From Polytrichum commune (taxonomy: Eukaryota; Streptophyta; Polytrichopsida; Polytrichales; Polytrichaceae), in the NCBI GenBank assembly GCA_950295325.1, contig OX485808.1:18002527-18062526 (forward strand): a stretch of DNA of 60,000 nucleotides. Reading direction: 5' to 3'. A program made the position numbers and the translations under genes. Below, in pieces: positions 9,761-21,339 of this stretch. The notes under the pieces were generated by a model, which had not been told where the DNA came from, did not search any database, and saw only the letters and a program-made list of their open reading frames with translations. Numbering within the stretch: position 1 is the stretch's first letter; every line of letters begins with the position of its first letter.

Positions 9761-10652
9761 CCGGGAGCCACTCCCAGGCCACTGCTGTTCCAGGGCGCTG
9801 TCCCGGGACATCATCCCACTCAAAGTGCTATATCTCCTAGCTCACACCTCAGATTGAGGTGTTCTTGAGCGTTCTAGAATTGGGACGCCATAAGCTACTC
9901 ATAGCTTATGGCTTTACCCTCATGACTCCTAGTCTTCGTGGGTGGGAGGTGTTCTAAACGCCCGGGGCCCTCACCCACATTAGGATCACTTGGTCCCTCT
10001 CACCAATGGCGTCACAAGTCCCGGGTGTCACTCCGGGGTCCCCTCTGTGCCCATAGTGTTGCGGGCACTCCTTATGGAGAGGTGCGCGACATCCACCCCC
10101 TACCGCCTCTTGGAACCGAGAACCCCATAATGTGACATAACAAAACATTCATCAAAGCAACTCCCCCTAACCTGAAATCCTTTCAACCTACCATTCAATC
10201 TATAGTGTGACTTATTTTCATCCATATTCAGAGAACTCAATTTCACATGCTATTTTTGCAAAAATCTAAACGTGTATCTGCCCTTATTGCATATTATTTG
10301 TGACCCAAACAAACTGTGCAAATTGAGTATTCTTTTGTCTCCTCGTCTGATCTGCTCTTATTGGGATTGTTGCGATGCTCACTCTCTGTCATTGATGGTT
10401 CGCGTGATCCTCTGTGCTCCTGTTCTTCCTCTATTGGTTGTAGTTCCATGTTCCTATCTGATGACCTGTGTCAACCTCTCCACACGCATTGGATGCAATC
10501 CTTGGAGAAACATACCAAAAACATGAAACTCGAAACTCGAGTTGGTAAGTCTATACTTGCCTCTATATTTCATGTATAGTTCATTTTTTATAGTTCAACT
10601 ACATTGATTCCGCCATTATCCGGATGAGTTTCCCACCCGGCATTCAAGGAAA

Positions 10653-11051
10653 TTGATTAGGCGCAACAAGAAGGCCCCGTCAACAAAACACGCCAATAAT
10701 TGTGCCTCAACCCTATCACTGAAAGTCAAAGTGCACAAATTGTGCATGCTTCCAGCCCCTGCCTTAGGATGCATCGTCTCATTGGATTCCGGCACGCCCC
10801 CAAAGGTTCAGCAATACTACTTGACGATTTCGTAGCTGCCAGCATGCACTTTTCCTAACTTCAAAGAGATGGCGACTAAAGCAATTGGAAAACGGGGTCA
10901 ATGGGCCAACTGTAAGCATTTGTATTATTTGTTTACTATAGTGTGTGATTTGGACTCGGATTCAAACACGTTTATTCATGCAGCTAGTTTTAGCTTCAAC
11001 GAAGTGAAGCGAGTTTTGGAGGGTGGTTTGTTGAAGTACCTTGATTCTTAG
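10653..11051 (+). pseudogene. SWIM zinc-finger protein fragment, broken
   Basis: Two in-frame ORFs, separated by TAG at 10833-10835, encode a C-terminal transposase-type segment. The first ends KVQQYYLTIS. Right after the stop come LPACTFPNF and, 19 residues on, WANCKHLYYLF, which is the CxCx(n)CxH SWIM finger with the second Cys changed to Phe. The second ORF continues to a stop at 11049-11051. SWIM fingers bind DNA or protein and occur in Mutator-like transposases. The stop and the lost Cys show decay. It fits the TIR element around it. Confidence 0.5.
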
Positions 11052-11444
11052 AGTTTTCTGTTTATTTAAAGAAACATATGTATGCAAGATATGTTATAAT
11101 GATGATGTAGTGAGACTAAAAGGGCCACTACAAGACATTTGACGCACCACATGTATTTCTCTTTCCCAAAGTTGCGTGACCCTTTTAGAGTACCACTAAT
11201 TCTCATTATACTAAAACAATATGTGTTTGACTTGAGACAAACCCATATTTATTACTGATATTACTTCCAAATGTTCAATTAAACACCCTAAACCATATTT
11301 TTCACTGATACAATAACATTTTTTCTTGTATCAGAGCCCTTAATTGTCCATGGTCATAGGTCCCACTGTTCACTAAGTTTAGAAAAAAAATCCTAAAAAT
11401 AATTTTAGTCCAAAAATACCATAAACTTACTGCTTAAAATAACA

Positions 11445-11500
11445 TTTTAATCAAAATATCTCGGAAGTTACCGCTCACCGCTCGCAAAATAGCTTCGTCC
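11445..11500 (-). repeat. Right inverted terminus of the 6.3-kb element
   Basis: On the minus strand it contains AAGCTATTTTGCGAGCGG and GTGAGCGGTAA, matching the left end. About 3 mismatches fall in the outermost 5 bases. Confidence 0.6.
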
Positions 11501-11571
11501 GTCAATAGTCCTCCCCCCAAACTCTACTCGCGCACGCGCGCACCCTCGCCCTCTCCCCTTTCCAAAGAGAA

Positions 11572-11844
11572 ATGAACGCTCGTTCGTTTGGCTACGACGT
11601 CAAGGGAGGACGGCGTCCCTCGTCGCGGTCCGAGCCGGTGTCTCCGCATGGAAGCCCTCCCCTCCGCCTCCGCTCCTCCCCCTGCCAACTCCTCCCACGC
11701 CGCTCGTCCCCCTTGCATTGATCCCCCCGTCAATGGCCCGAAAGCCAAGGTGCAATTTCTTTTACTCCCCAAACACATTTCCCGCCGTTGGTTTACTTGT
11801 CTCCCATGTTTACATTCCCTTGTGGCCGCGATGTTTACGAACGT
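11572..11844. repeat. Two more members of the ACGAAC palindrome family
   Basis: 11572-11587 reads ATGAACGCTCGTTCGT (first arm base pair changed). 11837-11844 is a half copy, TTTACGAACGT, inside the intron of the small gene. They show that this segment belongs to the same unit as 1-4.1 kb. Confidence 0.75.
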
Positions 11845-12237
11845 ACATCCCAAACCGCCGTCGTTTCCCCCACTCCGTTCAAGCCTTTGATTTAATCCCA
11901 CTTAATTTGACTTCTTTCGCAGGTGGCTACTCGCTCGATGGGTGCCCATCCCTCCTCGACGTCGTCCTTGGATAGGCTAGCACCAAAGGCCACGTCCTCC
12001 GAGTCCGATCGTTGTTTGGCCGTCCGGCGAAGCACGAGACAATCCGTCTCCCAAACGCAATCGTATTCCACTCACCATACCACTTCGTACAATTCGGGAG
12101 CGCGTCCGGATAATATTATATGGAAGAACGGCACATATTCCGGGTCCGTCAACAGTAATGGTTATAGCCGCGGGCCGGAGATTTTTAGGGCCATGGAGGC
12201 TGCCAAAAAAAAAGATATGGCCGCGACAAAAAAATAG
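11648..12237 (+). CDS. Small unknown two-exon gene
   Basis: A possible start ATG at 11648 opens a 34-residue Ala/Pro-rich exon that ends at 11749 (AAG/GTGCAA). An acceptor at 11921-11922 (TTTCGCAG) leads to 105 codons ending in TAG at 12235-12237, about 138 residues in all. The second exon is Ser/Thr-rich, with IIWKNGTYSGS and a C-terminal FRAMEAAKKKDMAATKK that is basic and could be nuclear. I recognise no domain. It lies in the palindrome-bearing GC-rich unit, with a half palindrome in its intron. From 12.24 to 12.59 kb the sequence is AT-rich with no gene. Confidence 0.35.
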
Positions 12238-12594
12238 TGGGACGGACTCCCTAAACTAAAAATAGGTTCAAGGCTATTATTTATTATCTATGATTTTATA
12301 TTTTATTTCGTGTTCTCCAAGACATTGATGGTTTTTCCATTATCCTTGTATTTCATTCCAATTGAATTAATTCAATTTCCATTCATCATCTGTATCTTCC
12401 CTTCCATTCATGCCCATTTCTCATTTCATACGCCAATATTTTCATGTATGCTTTACATTTTCATTCAATTCCATGCTTTTATGTCTTATTATTGTTTCCA
12501 AACCTATATATTTCCGAGTTTTAGTTCATAATTACTAGTTCTTATTTGAAATGTGCATCCTTAAATAGTCTCAAAATCATCTAAAAGTCTCTAA

Positions 12595-12906
12595 TTAACA
12601 AATATAGTGTTTTATCCCCGATGAATGTCTACCCGACTCAACCGGAGGAGGAGGACCCAGTTGTTGGCTCTTGATCATCAAAGACATTTGATCCGTAAGA
12701 CTTTGCATTTGTTTGATCATGGCCTCTTGAAATCCCAATTGGCTAGCACCCAACCTTCTCTCCACTTCGTCAATATGAGGATCCGCTCTAGGGGCCGATA
12801 ATGCTAGAAATGGTGCCGGTTCTCTAACCGCTAAAGGACGTGGACCCGTGTTAACAAGAGCATATGGGACTTGACTCTCATACTTGATCGGCTCTCCCGC
12901 CATCAA
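12595..12906 (-). pseudogene. Probable gag-linked fragment
   Basis: A 103-codon frame downstream of the gag fragment contains a predicted coiled coil (LGFQEAMIKQMQSLTDQMSL). Such coils normally flank gag capsid domains in plant Ty3/gypsy elements. It is separated from the gag frame by about 70 bp with stops. It is most likely part of the same relic. Confidence 0.4.
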
Positions 12907-12973
12907 TCTAGGTCGAATGGGAATGAATTATGGTATCAATTCATCTTCCCTTTTTCACAATCTCTCATGATCT

Positions 12974-13534
12974 TTATCCAAGCTCTCTATCCAAGCTCTC
13001 CATCTCTCTAACCGCTCTCTTGGCATCCGCCAATGTCCGAGGATTCCTCTCGAGAACACCCCTAATTGTCCGCGACTTAAAAAATCCTTGAATGAAAAAT
13101 TGTTTTAGTGTGTCATCATTGAGCATGGTGCCCACAAATCGTGTACACACTAAATTCAACCTCCTAATGTAGGCTGAAATCTCCTCTTCTCTACCTTGCT
13201 TGAACGAAGTCAATGCCCTCAAAGCCGTGTTTTGACCAACCTTCGGTCGAAACTCATTCAAAAACTCCCTTTGCAATTGCTCCCATCCTCTAAAATGTCC
13301 CTCGGCATGGTCTCTATACCACTTATAAGCCTCACCTTCTAAAATAGTAGGAAACCATACCAAACAATATCCTGGATTGGTCATAAGAAAACTAGCCAAC
13401 CTCTCGATGTACCTCTCTATGTGCCTAGAAGGATCCTCATCTTTGGTTCCATAAAACTTAGGGAAGTGGGAGGGCATCTCCACCGCATGTAAGTTTTGTG
13501 GAACCACAATTGATAAACCTCTTGGTCTAACCAA
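12974..13534 (-). pseudogene. LTR retrotransposon gag fragment
   Basis: A 186-codon frame has the Retrotrans_gag pattern: FPKFYGTKDEDPSRHIERYI near the start, then FPTILEGEAYKWYRD, FLNEFRP and LTSFKQGREEEISAYIRRL. This is the structural capsid region of Ty3/gypsy-type elements. Reverse transcriptase, integrase and LTRs are not visible. Sequence upstream ends at the AT microsatellite near 13.67 kb, so the element is truncated. It is on the opposite strand to the small gene at 11.6-12.2 kb. Confidence 0.7.
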
Positions 13535-13667
13535 TACAATGCTCTTGGTCTAACCAATGCTCATTCTTTTTTCTGAGTGAGCACAACAATATCAAACCGA
13601 ATATGAGTGAACACAACTCATCTATTAAATTATGCTATGCGACCCATTTCCCACCCTAAATTATTAC

Positions 13668-13670
<3 letters not shown>

Positions 13671-13707
<37 letters not shown>
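13671..13707. repeat. AT microsatellite
   Basis: Uninterrupted (TA)n of about 37 bases. Confidence 0.97.
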
Positions 13708-13711
<4 letters not shown>

Positions 13712-14369
13712 TACAAACATGTGAGCATGATCTCGTAGCTTTGAAAACAATATTTTGCTCAAAGTTGACATAATTTGGTTAGATTGATTTAAGGTATCGT
13801 GTAATTATGAGTAAGAGTCCACTTCTAGAGATACATGCCTCTCACATGCCTGCAATTCTTGGTTGGCTTCCAAGTCAAAAAGAACACTACAATGTTTATG
13901 GTATTTAGTGTCACGTTCACTATTTACGAAGGGTGTGAGGCCAAACCACCCACCCTTAAGCGTCCTAGTCCGGGTGAGGGAATGGGGATCACATTCGTGT
14001 TCATATAACTCCCTCTTACCAACTTCGCACAAATCCATTTCATTTTCTATCAATTCTTGCACACCAATTTATTCCATAATACGAGTACAAGCATTGAAAA
14101 ATGCGCTTCTCTATTTATTCCCTTCCTCCTACACTAATTCACAACCCCACACTCAAATCCCTACTAAAGCTTATTCCCTTATGCCACCCTCTAAGTTATA
14201 TGAACCAACTCCACTAATTCACTAATGAGTTGAGCTCCTAATTAATTCTTCCCCCCCTCCCCCCTTTTCTAATTAAGTAGCCCTCATAATAAGTTACCTT
14301 ACTCTCTTCCCATATCCGGCCGGCTCATAACCGGCCCTATCCATGGGCCATGTCCGGTCCCATACCCGG

Positions 14370-14910
14370 CCTTAAATCCCAGCCTTCAGCTAAACCAACA
14401 GCTCCTTAGTCCCATCCTTCGAGGCTAACCAGCAGCTCCTTAGTCCCAGCCTTCGAGGCTAAACCAGCAGCTCCTTAAATCCAACCTTCTAGCTAAACCA
14501 ACAGCTCCTTAGTCCCAACCTTCGAGGCTAAACCAACAACTCCTTAAATCCAACCTTCTAGCTAACCAGCAGCTCCTTAGTCCAACCTTCGAGCTAACCA
14601 GCACCTCCTTAGTCCCAGCCTTCGAGGCTAAACCAACAGCTCCTTAAATCCAACCTTCGAGGCTAAACCAACAGCTCCTTAAATCCAACCTTCTAGCTAA
14701 ACCAGCAGCTCCTTAAATCCAACCTTCGAGCTAACCAGCAGCTCCTTAGTCCCAGCCTTCGAGGCTAAACCAGCAGCTCCTTACATCCAACCTTCTAACT
14801 AACCAGTAGCTCCTTAGTCCAACCTTCGAGGCTAACCAGCAGCTCCTTAGTCCCAGCCTTCGAGGCTAAACCAGCAACTTCTTAATCCCAGCCTTAGAGC
14901 TAAGACCCCT
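14370..14910 (+). repeat. ~35-bp minisatellite, about 15 copies
   Basis: Each unit reads roughly AACCAGCAGCTCCTTAGTCC then CAGCCTTCGAGGCTA. Units vary between TTAGTCCCAGCC and TTAAATCCAACC forms and between CGAGGCT and CTAGCT ends, with lengths of about 31-37. The array starts after a block of CCGGCC-rich sequence at 14.32 kb. Confidence 0.92.
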
Positions 14911-14996
14911 AACTAATTCCCCTACCTAATTCCACTAATTTCACTAAGTCCCCTCCTAAGTCCCGCATTCTTTCGAGCTCTAAGAGCTCAAAATCC

Positions 14997-14999
<3 letters not shown>

Positions 15000-15042
<43 letters not shown>
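15000..15042 (+). repeat. GA microsatellite
   Basis: (GA)n of about 40 bases followed by AGAAGAGGAGAG. Confidence 0.97.
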
Positions 15043-15043
<1 letters not shown>

Positions 15044-15049
15044 AGAGGA

Positions 15050-18000
15050 GAGGGCACCCAAAACCACAAACCCCTTAACCCTCTCCTACTTAGTAGGACC
15101 TTATCCTATCCACTAAACCCTCATCCCTTAAACCAACAAGATAGATCCCAATTCAAACACTGAAACCCAAGGACCTTCCCCTTGCTTCATCAAACACTAC
15201 TCACTTAACCAACACACTCCCTAATGCACTAAGCTTCTAATTAACCACACAAAATAGGCTTAAGGCCTAAAACATAAATCCACACCAAACCTCACTTTTT
15301 TTATACTTTTTGATATTTCAATAATGACCTCAAATGCAATTCTAAATAAGTTCTAAACATAAAACAAATATGAGCAACCATTTTGGGCTCATAGAGGGCC
15401 TAAACTAGATGCCTAGAGGTCTCAATGTGTCACGCCCGCTAATTGCAAAACTGATTCCATTTGTCAACACAAGTAACTTTTTTAAGTGAAAACATATCGA
15501 CATTATGATATTTAGAGTAGCACATTGGGATACGGTAGATGATAGTCTTGCGTTTTAGCATGCAAGGGGTAGATACTTTTGAGGGTACTAATGGCAAGTG
15601 TCATGTGTTTACATTTTAGTATGCAAGAGGAAGATATTCTTGAGCATACTAATGACAATTATCATATGTGTACGCTTTAGTCAACTTGTAGGCCATTGTG
15701 TAACATAGGCATGCACCTCATGACACTATTCAACATGCTAATGCCAAGATATTAGTAAGTGCACTTGAATGCCAAGTGTCTTCAGTAGACATTTATAGTG
15801 AAGTTGTTAATCATCAATGCAACGTAGCAGATGTTTGAAAATAGGATAAGTGACACTATTATGCATGAGACACTAAATACCATAAATGGTGTAGCCCAAC
15901 AATCTTTGTATGTTGGTATTGTTTCTCTCCAAGCGAACCTAATCTAACCAGACTACTCGCAACACCACTAGATTTGTTGGCACTACCACTTGATGAAGAT
16001 TGGAAATGACAAAAATGATAGTTGAGATCAACTTGTCTAGCACATGATGGGTGTTGTGTCCCCGGGGGGTGGACTCTTCATAGCATGTGTGAACTGACAT
16101 AAGTGTAAGAAGGGGTATTATTTGAGGCAATAGTAAACATAATATACATAAGGAAGAGGTATTATTTTTTCTCTAGTGTATACATCTAAAAAGGCAATAA
16201 TTGTTTTTGAAGTTAGGTAGGTGCACAAAAGGGGCCCTAGGATTTAGAGAATTGTTTTGAAAATAGATGTATTAGTTTCATCCAATTCACGTTTTCATTC
16301 TTTGTTGTCATATGGTCAAAGTCCTCAATGACTACCATGTATGTTCTTGTTAGGGTTTGGATTTGCATTCTAGGTTTTGACAAACAAGAGGCTCTTGGAG
16401 TGCTCATTAGCTTCCTTGAGTTATCCTCTCCGGTTTGTGGCTAAGTTATTGTGCTTTTATATTTGTTTGTTTGATATAAACGTTGAGTTATATCCTATGG
16501 ATGAGAATGATTTTATTCAAAGGAAAGTGAAAGTGGGCTTCATGTGTAATAAAGGCATATTTGATTCATGATACATATGTAGTGGAGGCATTTATGCTGG
16601 ACAAGTGGTGAGTTCAAATGTACTTAAAATGTCAGTTCTAATTTATGTCCCACTCATGCTCAAAGTTTTGACCTTGTTGAATCTAATCGGATTCCAAAAC
16701 TTAGCTAGAAAAGAAACTTGTGAATCTCACTTGAACTAGAAATTACTCGAGGAGAGGCTTTAGATTAAAAGAACTCATTAAAGTAAGGTTCATACTTGAA
16801 GCAAGATTGTGATTTGATTAAATAACTCAAGTTTCAAATTGTCTCAAGTTACATTTTTCTACATAATGTGTTGTTGAAATTGGCTTCAAAGATCCCAAAT
16901 TGGTTTAGTGACACTCATTTGAAATGAATTAGTCACAAACTTGTAGAATGCACCAATTTTTAACAAGAATAGATGAGATGTATACTCGTATGTATCGATT
17001 CCTCTCACCATGAAAGAGTGAAGGGCACAACTTTCAATTAGCCCTCACTATGACACTCGCACGTAAAAACATGCATAAGTTTGTGAATGGGTCCAAAAAT
17101 ATTTGGCCTTTTGCATTTGACAGACACTAAAGGGCCTTGTAAAACTTGAATCATACAAAACTTTAAGCCACATAGAAGTTAAATCAATCATCATATACAA
17201 GAAATAATAGTATGTGGTCATGAAGTTGTCAAGCACATGATGGGCACATGTACTGTAGAGGGAACTTTATTCCAATAGACAATATTTTTTTCTCCCCCAC
17301 GTTTTTCCATGTGTCAATCATACATTGATTGAGACCCTCTTGAACCCACGTGGAAACTACATTCCAACACTCATAAAAATGAAAGAGAGTGTCCTCTACA
17401 GTAATAAGTTACAGTATAGTGTAATTTCAAGTAGTCAGTGACACTAAATACCATTAACATTGTAGTTCACTTAACAATTTGCATTTCATGATGTCATAGC
17501 ACATTCATCCATTTCAAAGGTGAAAAAAAAGTGAACTATTTTATAGACTAAAACTTTATTATAAGACTGACATTTGAGACCTAGAACTAGTCTAGTTGGA
17601 CCTAGTTGTGATGCAATGAAATTGATTTTAAAGTCCGGGAAACCAAAACGGTTGATGGGAGTGAAAGTAGATCATGATGGGTTCAAACTAGCTGATTTCC
17701 TAGAGTGGCGGGTGGTAGTTGTGAGCCAAAAATTTAGCCTAATATTTTCACTATAGACATTTTAGTGAGATGTAGATGTAAATTATATCTCAATGGATGA
17801 AGTAGTGAACTATGGACGAAGTTAGGCGGTTACAACTGTTACCATAGGCTTAGGAGCCCTGTCGTGTAAATAGCGATCGTGTGTCACTGCAGCTCGAGTA
17901 TCAACCACCACTAATAAACAACACTAAAACATAGCAAAGTCACACATAAACAACACACCTCAACATGCCCCCCCCCCCCTTTAGCTGACTATGGAGTCCC

Positions 18001-18250
18001 GCCAAGCAGCTAGGACCAATGTCAATCCAAAGGGCATGGATAATGAAAGATTGCTCTGCAACCAACTAGTGTGGTGAACGTCATTCCAAGGAACTGTAGG
18101 CTAGGTGCAATGTGAGCCCCATCCTTCATCGCCTCTGACGTTTGGCCATCAGATTCTAAAGAATTAATTCCACCGTCTCATGTTTGATTGCGTCTCTAAG
18201 CCATAACTCCTCATTTTCCATTTGGGCAGGCATAAGATGATGAAAACCAC
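15050..18250. other. Gene-free, AT-rich repeat debris
   Basis: I see no credible gene here. It contains a copy (15655-15785) of the repeat also found at 6240-6375, GACACTAAATACCAT motifs at 15869 and 17440, a poly-C run near 17970, and a segment (17280-17410) repeated in inverted orientation at 33430-33555. All ORFs are short and lack recognisable domains. Confidence 0.7.
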
Positions 18251-18256
18251 ACAGGA

Positions 18257-18565
18257 TTATTGAATACGATTGGTGGAAGCACCAAGTACCGAAAATCCTC
18301 GACAGCGAGGACAACTCCACTGTCCATATGGTAGAAAAATCAAGAGTGGCCTCAAGCATGTCATGTGCCAACCACGTTGACATTGATCACATAAGAGCAT
18401 AGTAGTTGCTCCTTTCTTCTCTCCATACACAAAACATGGAAGACCCTCTGGCACGAAGGCCAGTTCAAAATGAATTGTGTTGTTCATGCAGATTAACTTA
18501 ATGAGGCCCCAAGCTAAATCACATTTGTGTGCAGCTGGGCCCCACCCCTCCCACACCTCCTTCAT
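18257..18565 (-). pseudogene. PHD-finger protein fragment
   Basis: A 102-codon frame contains a C4HC3-like finger: CFVYGEKKG, then MLLCDQCQRGWHMTCL, then GQWSCPRC. PHD fingers read histone H3 tails, and plant transposon proteins often carry them. The second ligand is Tyr (CFVY instead of CxxC), so the finger is probably damaged. The frame is not joined to other domains. Sequence similar to its N-terminal 70 bases recurs in inverted orientation at 18729-18800. It is most likely a transposon relic. Confidence 0.5.
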
Positions 18566-18803
18566 TGCCCAGTCTTCATGCCCGCCTTTGGCATGTGAAG
18601 GAACTTCATCAAGGAAGTTGGAAATAATGAAAGTGATGTCAACTTGAACATTTGAAATTTTGACCAGGTATTGTCACATTGGTTCCCAACGAGGAAGAGT
18701 TTCCACGCAGGTGCAGGCAAGACGACCAGACAATGAAGGAGGCGTGGGAGGGGCGGGACCCAGCCGAACACATGTGTGATTTGGCCCAGGGCCTTAATGA
18801 GTA
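18494..18803. repeat. Inverted repeat flanking a ~165-bp spacer
   Basis: The minus strand from about 18569 down to 18494 and the plus strand from about 18729 to 18803 share AATGAAGGAGGYGTGGGAGG. Similarity continues through GTGTGATTT / AATGTGATTT for about 70 bases. Stem-loop formation is possible. Confidence 0.75.
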
Positions 18804-18879
18804 TCCCGAGACACCACAAAGGCTGAGCCATAGACACCCAACAGCCACTAACTACTACACCTTCATGTACTTGTAGCAG

Positions 18880-20170
18880 ATTTCACATCATATTTTAGTG
18901 CTTTGTAAACTACCTTATAGGAATTGTGATGCTCATGTGCTTTATATTGCAAGGCTAATTGAAGTCAAATCGAACCATGATATCTCCATTAGGCTGATTA
19001 ACAATATTCATACCCTGTAAAACTGGCTTATACAGCTGCAGAGGAATAAGAGGACATAGGACCAGAAGAGGTGGGTAGTGATGGCAATAAACTGAACAGA
19101 AACCAACTTGATAATTCACTCTTATCTAGTTCTTGTTGCAACTACATTACCAATTGTATCAATATTTATGAAGTCATTAATTTAAATTGGGTACACATTG
19201 GTAGCAAGTCCAGAAGTCAATATCATCTCTGGTGCTCAAGCAGAGAAACACACATCATGACAACAAGGGCCAGGAGATTCATATCTTGAAGCTTGATGTG
19301 CACTATCCAACACTGAAAGCTTGATAAATGTTCGAGGATTACTAGATATCCTGTTCAAAACAACTGAGGGATGCATCACCCATTAATGGGAGCAGTATAA
19401 TATGAATGTACACCTAGAAGTACAAACCACACAACCTTAGAAACTAATCAACCTAATTAAAGTCACTTTAATTGGCATCTGATGCCTAGGAGAGTGCAGG
19501 TGTACATCCCAGCATCGTTACAAATGCAGCAATTTCTGCAACCCAGTGCATATTCTTGTCCAGATGGCCTTCAATTTTGCCATCCAGAAAACGCATGTTT
19601 GTGCCTTTTTGGGGAGAAATTTCATCTAACTTCCAATTCTGTGTCTGCTTCCTCAAGAACAGCCTCTTGACATTTGTAGTCTGGATACCTATTCTCAACT
19701 TCTGTGTACATACCAGTGGTCACAACCACAAGGATGAAAAGGAGCCACTCGCAACTGTAATCCCAGCAGAAAAGCATGGATAACTTCACTTGTAAATCAA
19801 TCTCGTGCTTTTCTCCTGGCATCCTTTCTCCTGTCAAAGGGGTCTGTTCAACCCACACAGCTGATGTCTTCAGAGTCACAATGTGCTCATCTGCAGCAAC
19901 TATACCACGTACACTGAAGGGTCGATAAATCTCCTGCAACTAAATGTTTGGGAGGTACATTCTGCATCTCAGACACCTTTTGGATGCTCTAATCGCAATC
20001 CTTTTGGTGCGTGTATTGTCTCTATGGCATTGAAAAGAAGTAGCAATGTATAACAATTGGCCCCACCGAGGCCACAAGCTTACCCTCTCTAACTGAGTGC
20101 CCATTAATGCAACCCTTGTGTAGACTCCATCACGACCTGGGATTGCTCAAAATGGAATTGATCCCACTTG
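18880..20170. other. No supported gene
   Basis: This is single-copy-looking AT-rich sequence downstream of the F-box gene (its 3' side). A minus-strand 105-codon ORF at 19622-19939 has no recognisable domain or splice context. Polyadenylation of the F-box transcript should fall in its right part, but I can name no clear signal. Confidence 0.5.
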
Positions 20171-20174
20171 ACTA

Positions 20175-21296
20175 TCAGCTTTCACTGACAGCTAGAAAGA
20201 GAGAGAGCCTGTCACAATAATAAGCCGGTGGTGTTTCCGGGATGTAACTTGGCATATCTCTTGGGTTTTCAAGGTTCTTCACATCCCGCCACACCCTTTG
20301 TTTCAAGTCATAAATTGTGGCCCTATCATAATTCAGCCTGACAAAGAAATTGTCTTTGTACACTGCAAGGTTCTGAATAAAATCAAAGCTCCCGATCGTT
20401 TTCTTCTTCATTGATAACGAGATTTGGAACACCTTGTTGTACTTGCCATTCGGCTCGTTTGGCTGGTTTATCTCCAAAACATGGACTGTCTCACGTTTGA
20501 GACCCACCAGGAATAAACGTTGTCCATCTGTAACCAATCTTGGATAGATAATGTCACGGATCCTTTGAAAGTTGACGACCTTTCCTTCATTCTTTCCTTG
20601 GATACTGATGGAAAATATTTCGTACAAAGGTCGGTCGGAGTTGGTGGAATGAGAAAAAACGACTACCAAGTGGTCAAGGAGGATTGCACAGCTATGCCAG
20701 CAAACTAGCATATATCTGTCAAGATGAAGGTAAAGTTGTTTCCACCTCCCATTGAGAGGGTCGTATATGTGCAGTTGCCATGAATATCGGAAGCTTTGTA
20801 ATACCAGGACTTTGAAGGCATCAGGGCTTTTGTCACGATCAATCACAATACCATACCATGGAGGTTGCCTTTCCAAATGCCAGAAAGGATCGATCGGGAT
20901 CACTGTACATTTCCTCGATACAAGGTCGACAACAATATCATTGCAGATTTTGTTCCTCTGTTTGCCGCATGATATCAATGCATACCCTCCAAAGGCTGCA
21001 TGAACACTTGGGCGACACTTCGACGTATGGTATGGTGTCACATATTCAGCAACAAAGTTGAACATCCTCTCACCAACAGAAGTCTCCAGACAGCATGTTT
21101 GCCCACTCCTGCACACAAACAAAGGGGTCCTTTGCAGGGGAAGTCCAACGCAAACCTCGAAGAATTCGGCAGAAAAGATCCAGGCATGAAACCTCTTGCT
21201 GACACATCGAAACCTACTCAACGACGGCAATGGGAGAAATGCCACAACTCGCTCAAGAATCTCAGTTGGGAGGCCAACCCATACACGATCCTCCAT
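20175..21296 (-). CDS. F-box protein, single coding exon
   Basis: The frame of 373 codons plus stop starts at ATG 21296 (MEDRVWVGLPTEILERV). The F-box covers about residues 6-50, with LPTEILERVVAFLPLPSLSR and a conserved FRCVSKRFHAWIFS end. An F-box binds SKP1 to place substrates in an SCF ubiquitin ligase. The rest (about 90-370) shows the beta-rich, kelch/F-box-associated-like pattern with repeated FLVGLKRETVHVLE- and DPLNGRWKQL-type strands. An in-frame ATG also exists at 21317, but TTTGCAG just before the chosen start looks like a 5' UTR intron acceptor, so I prefer 21296. Substrate is unknown. No in-frame damage is seen. Confidence 0.85.
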   Translation of the reverse strand: MEDRVWVGLPTEILERVVAFLPLPSLSRFRCVSKRFHAWIFSAEFFEVCVGLPLQRTPLFVCRSGQTCCLETSVGERMFNFVAEYVTPYHTSKCRPSVHAAFGGYALISCGKQRNKICNDIVVDLVSRKCTVIPIDPFWHLERQPPWYGIVIDRDKSPDAFKVLVLQSFRYSWQLHIYDPLNGRWKQLYLHLDRYMLVCWHSCAILLDHLVVVFSHSTNSDRPLYEIFSISIQGKNEGKVVNFQRIRDIIYPRLVTDGQRLFLVGLKRETVHVLEINQPNEPNGKYNKVFQISLSMKKKTIGSFDFIQNLAVYKDNFFVRLNYDRATIYDLKQRVWRDVKNLENPRDMPSYIPETPPAYYCDRLSLFLAVSES

Positions 21297-21339
21297 ACTC
21301 CTGCAAAGCCGGTGCATCACAACGCATTAGTGATGTAGA

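Larger units (their letters stand above)
5198..11500. mobile_element. Nested ~6.3-kb TIR element, possibly Mutator-like
   Basis: The ends are inverted copies. The left end reads inward AAGCTATTTTGCGAGCGG and on through GTGAGCGGT. The right end read on the minus strand has the same string, and similarity continues inward at least 20-30 bp (GGTAA then a diverged AT-rich stretch). Inside lie two tandem arrays, a methyltransferase-like relic and a SWIM zinc-finger relic. SWIM fingers are typical of MULE transposases, which fits a Mutator-like element, but no transposase core is visible and no 9-bp target duplication was found. The palindrome family and GC-rich unit are present on both sides and absent inside, which supports insertion into that unit. 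Confidence 0.5.

Noticed and set aside
9360-10140. Possible LTR or gene in GC-rich sequence
   Set aside because: No open frame with a domain, and no matching second LTR beyond the short duplication at 9198/9607.
5198-11500. 9-bp target duplication of a Mutator-like element
   Set aside because: Compared the flanks GCCATCCCT and GTCAATAGT and nearby offsets; no matching direct repeat was found.
19622-19939. Minus-strand 105-codon ORF after the F-box gene
   Set aside because: No domain and no clear exon borders; plausible as chance.
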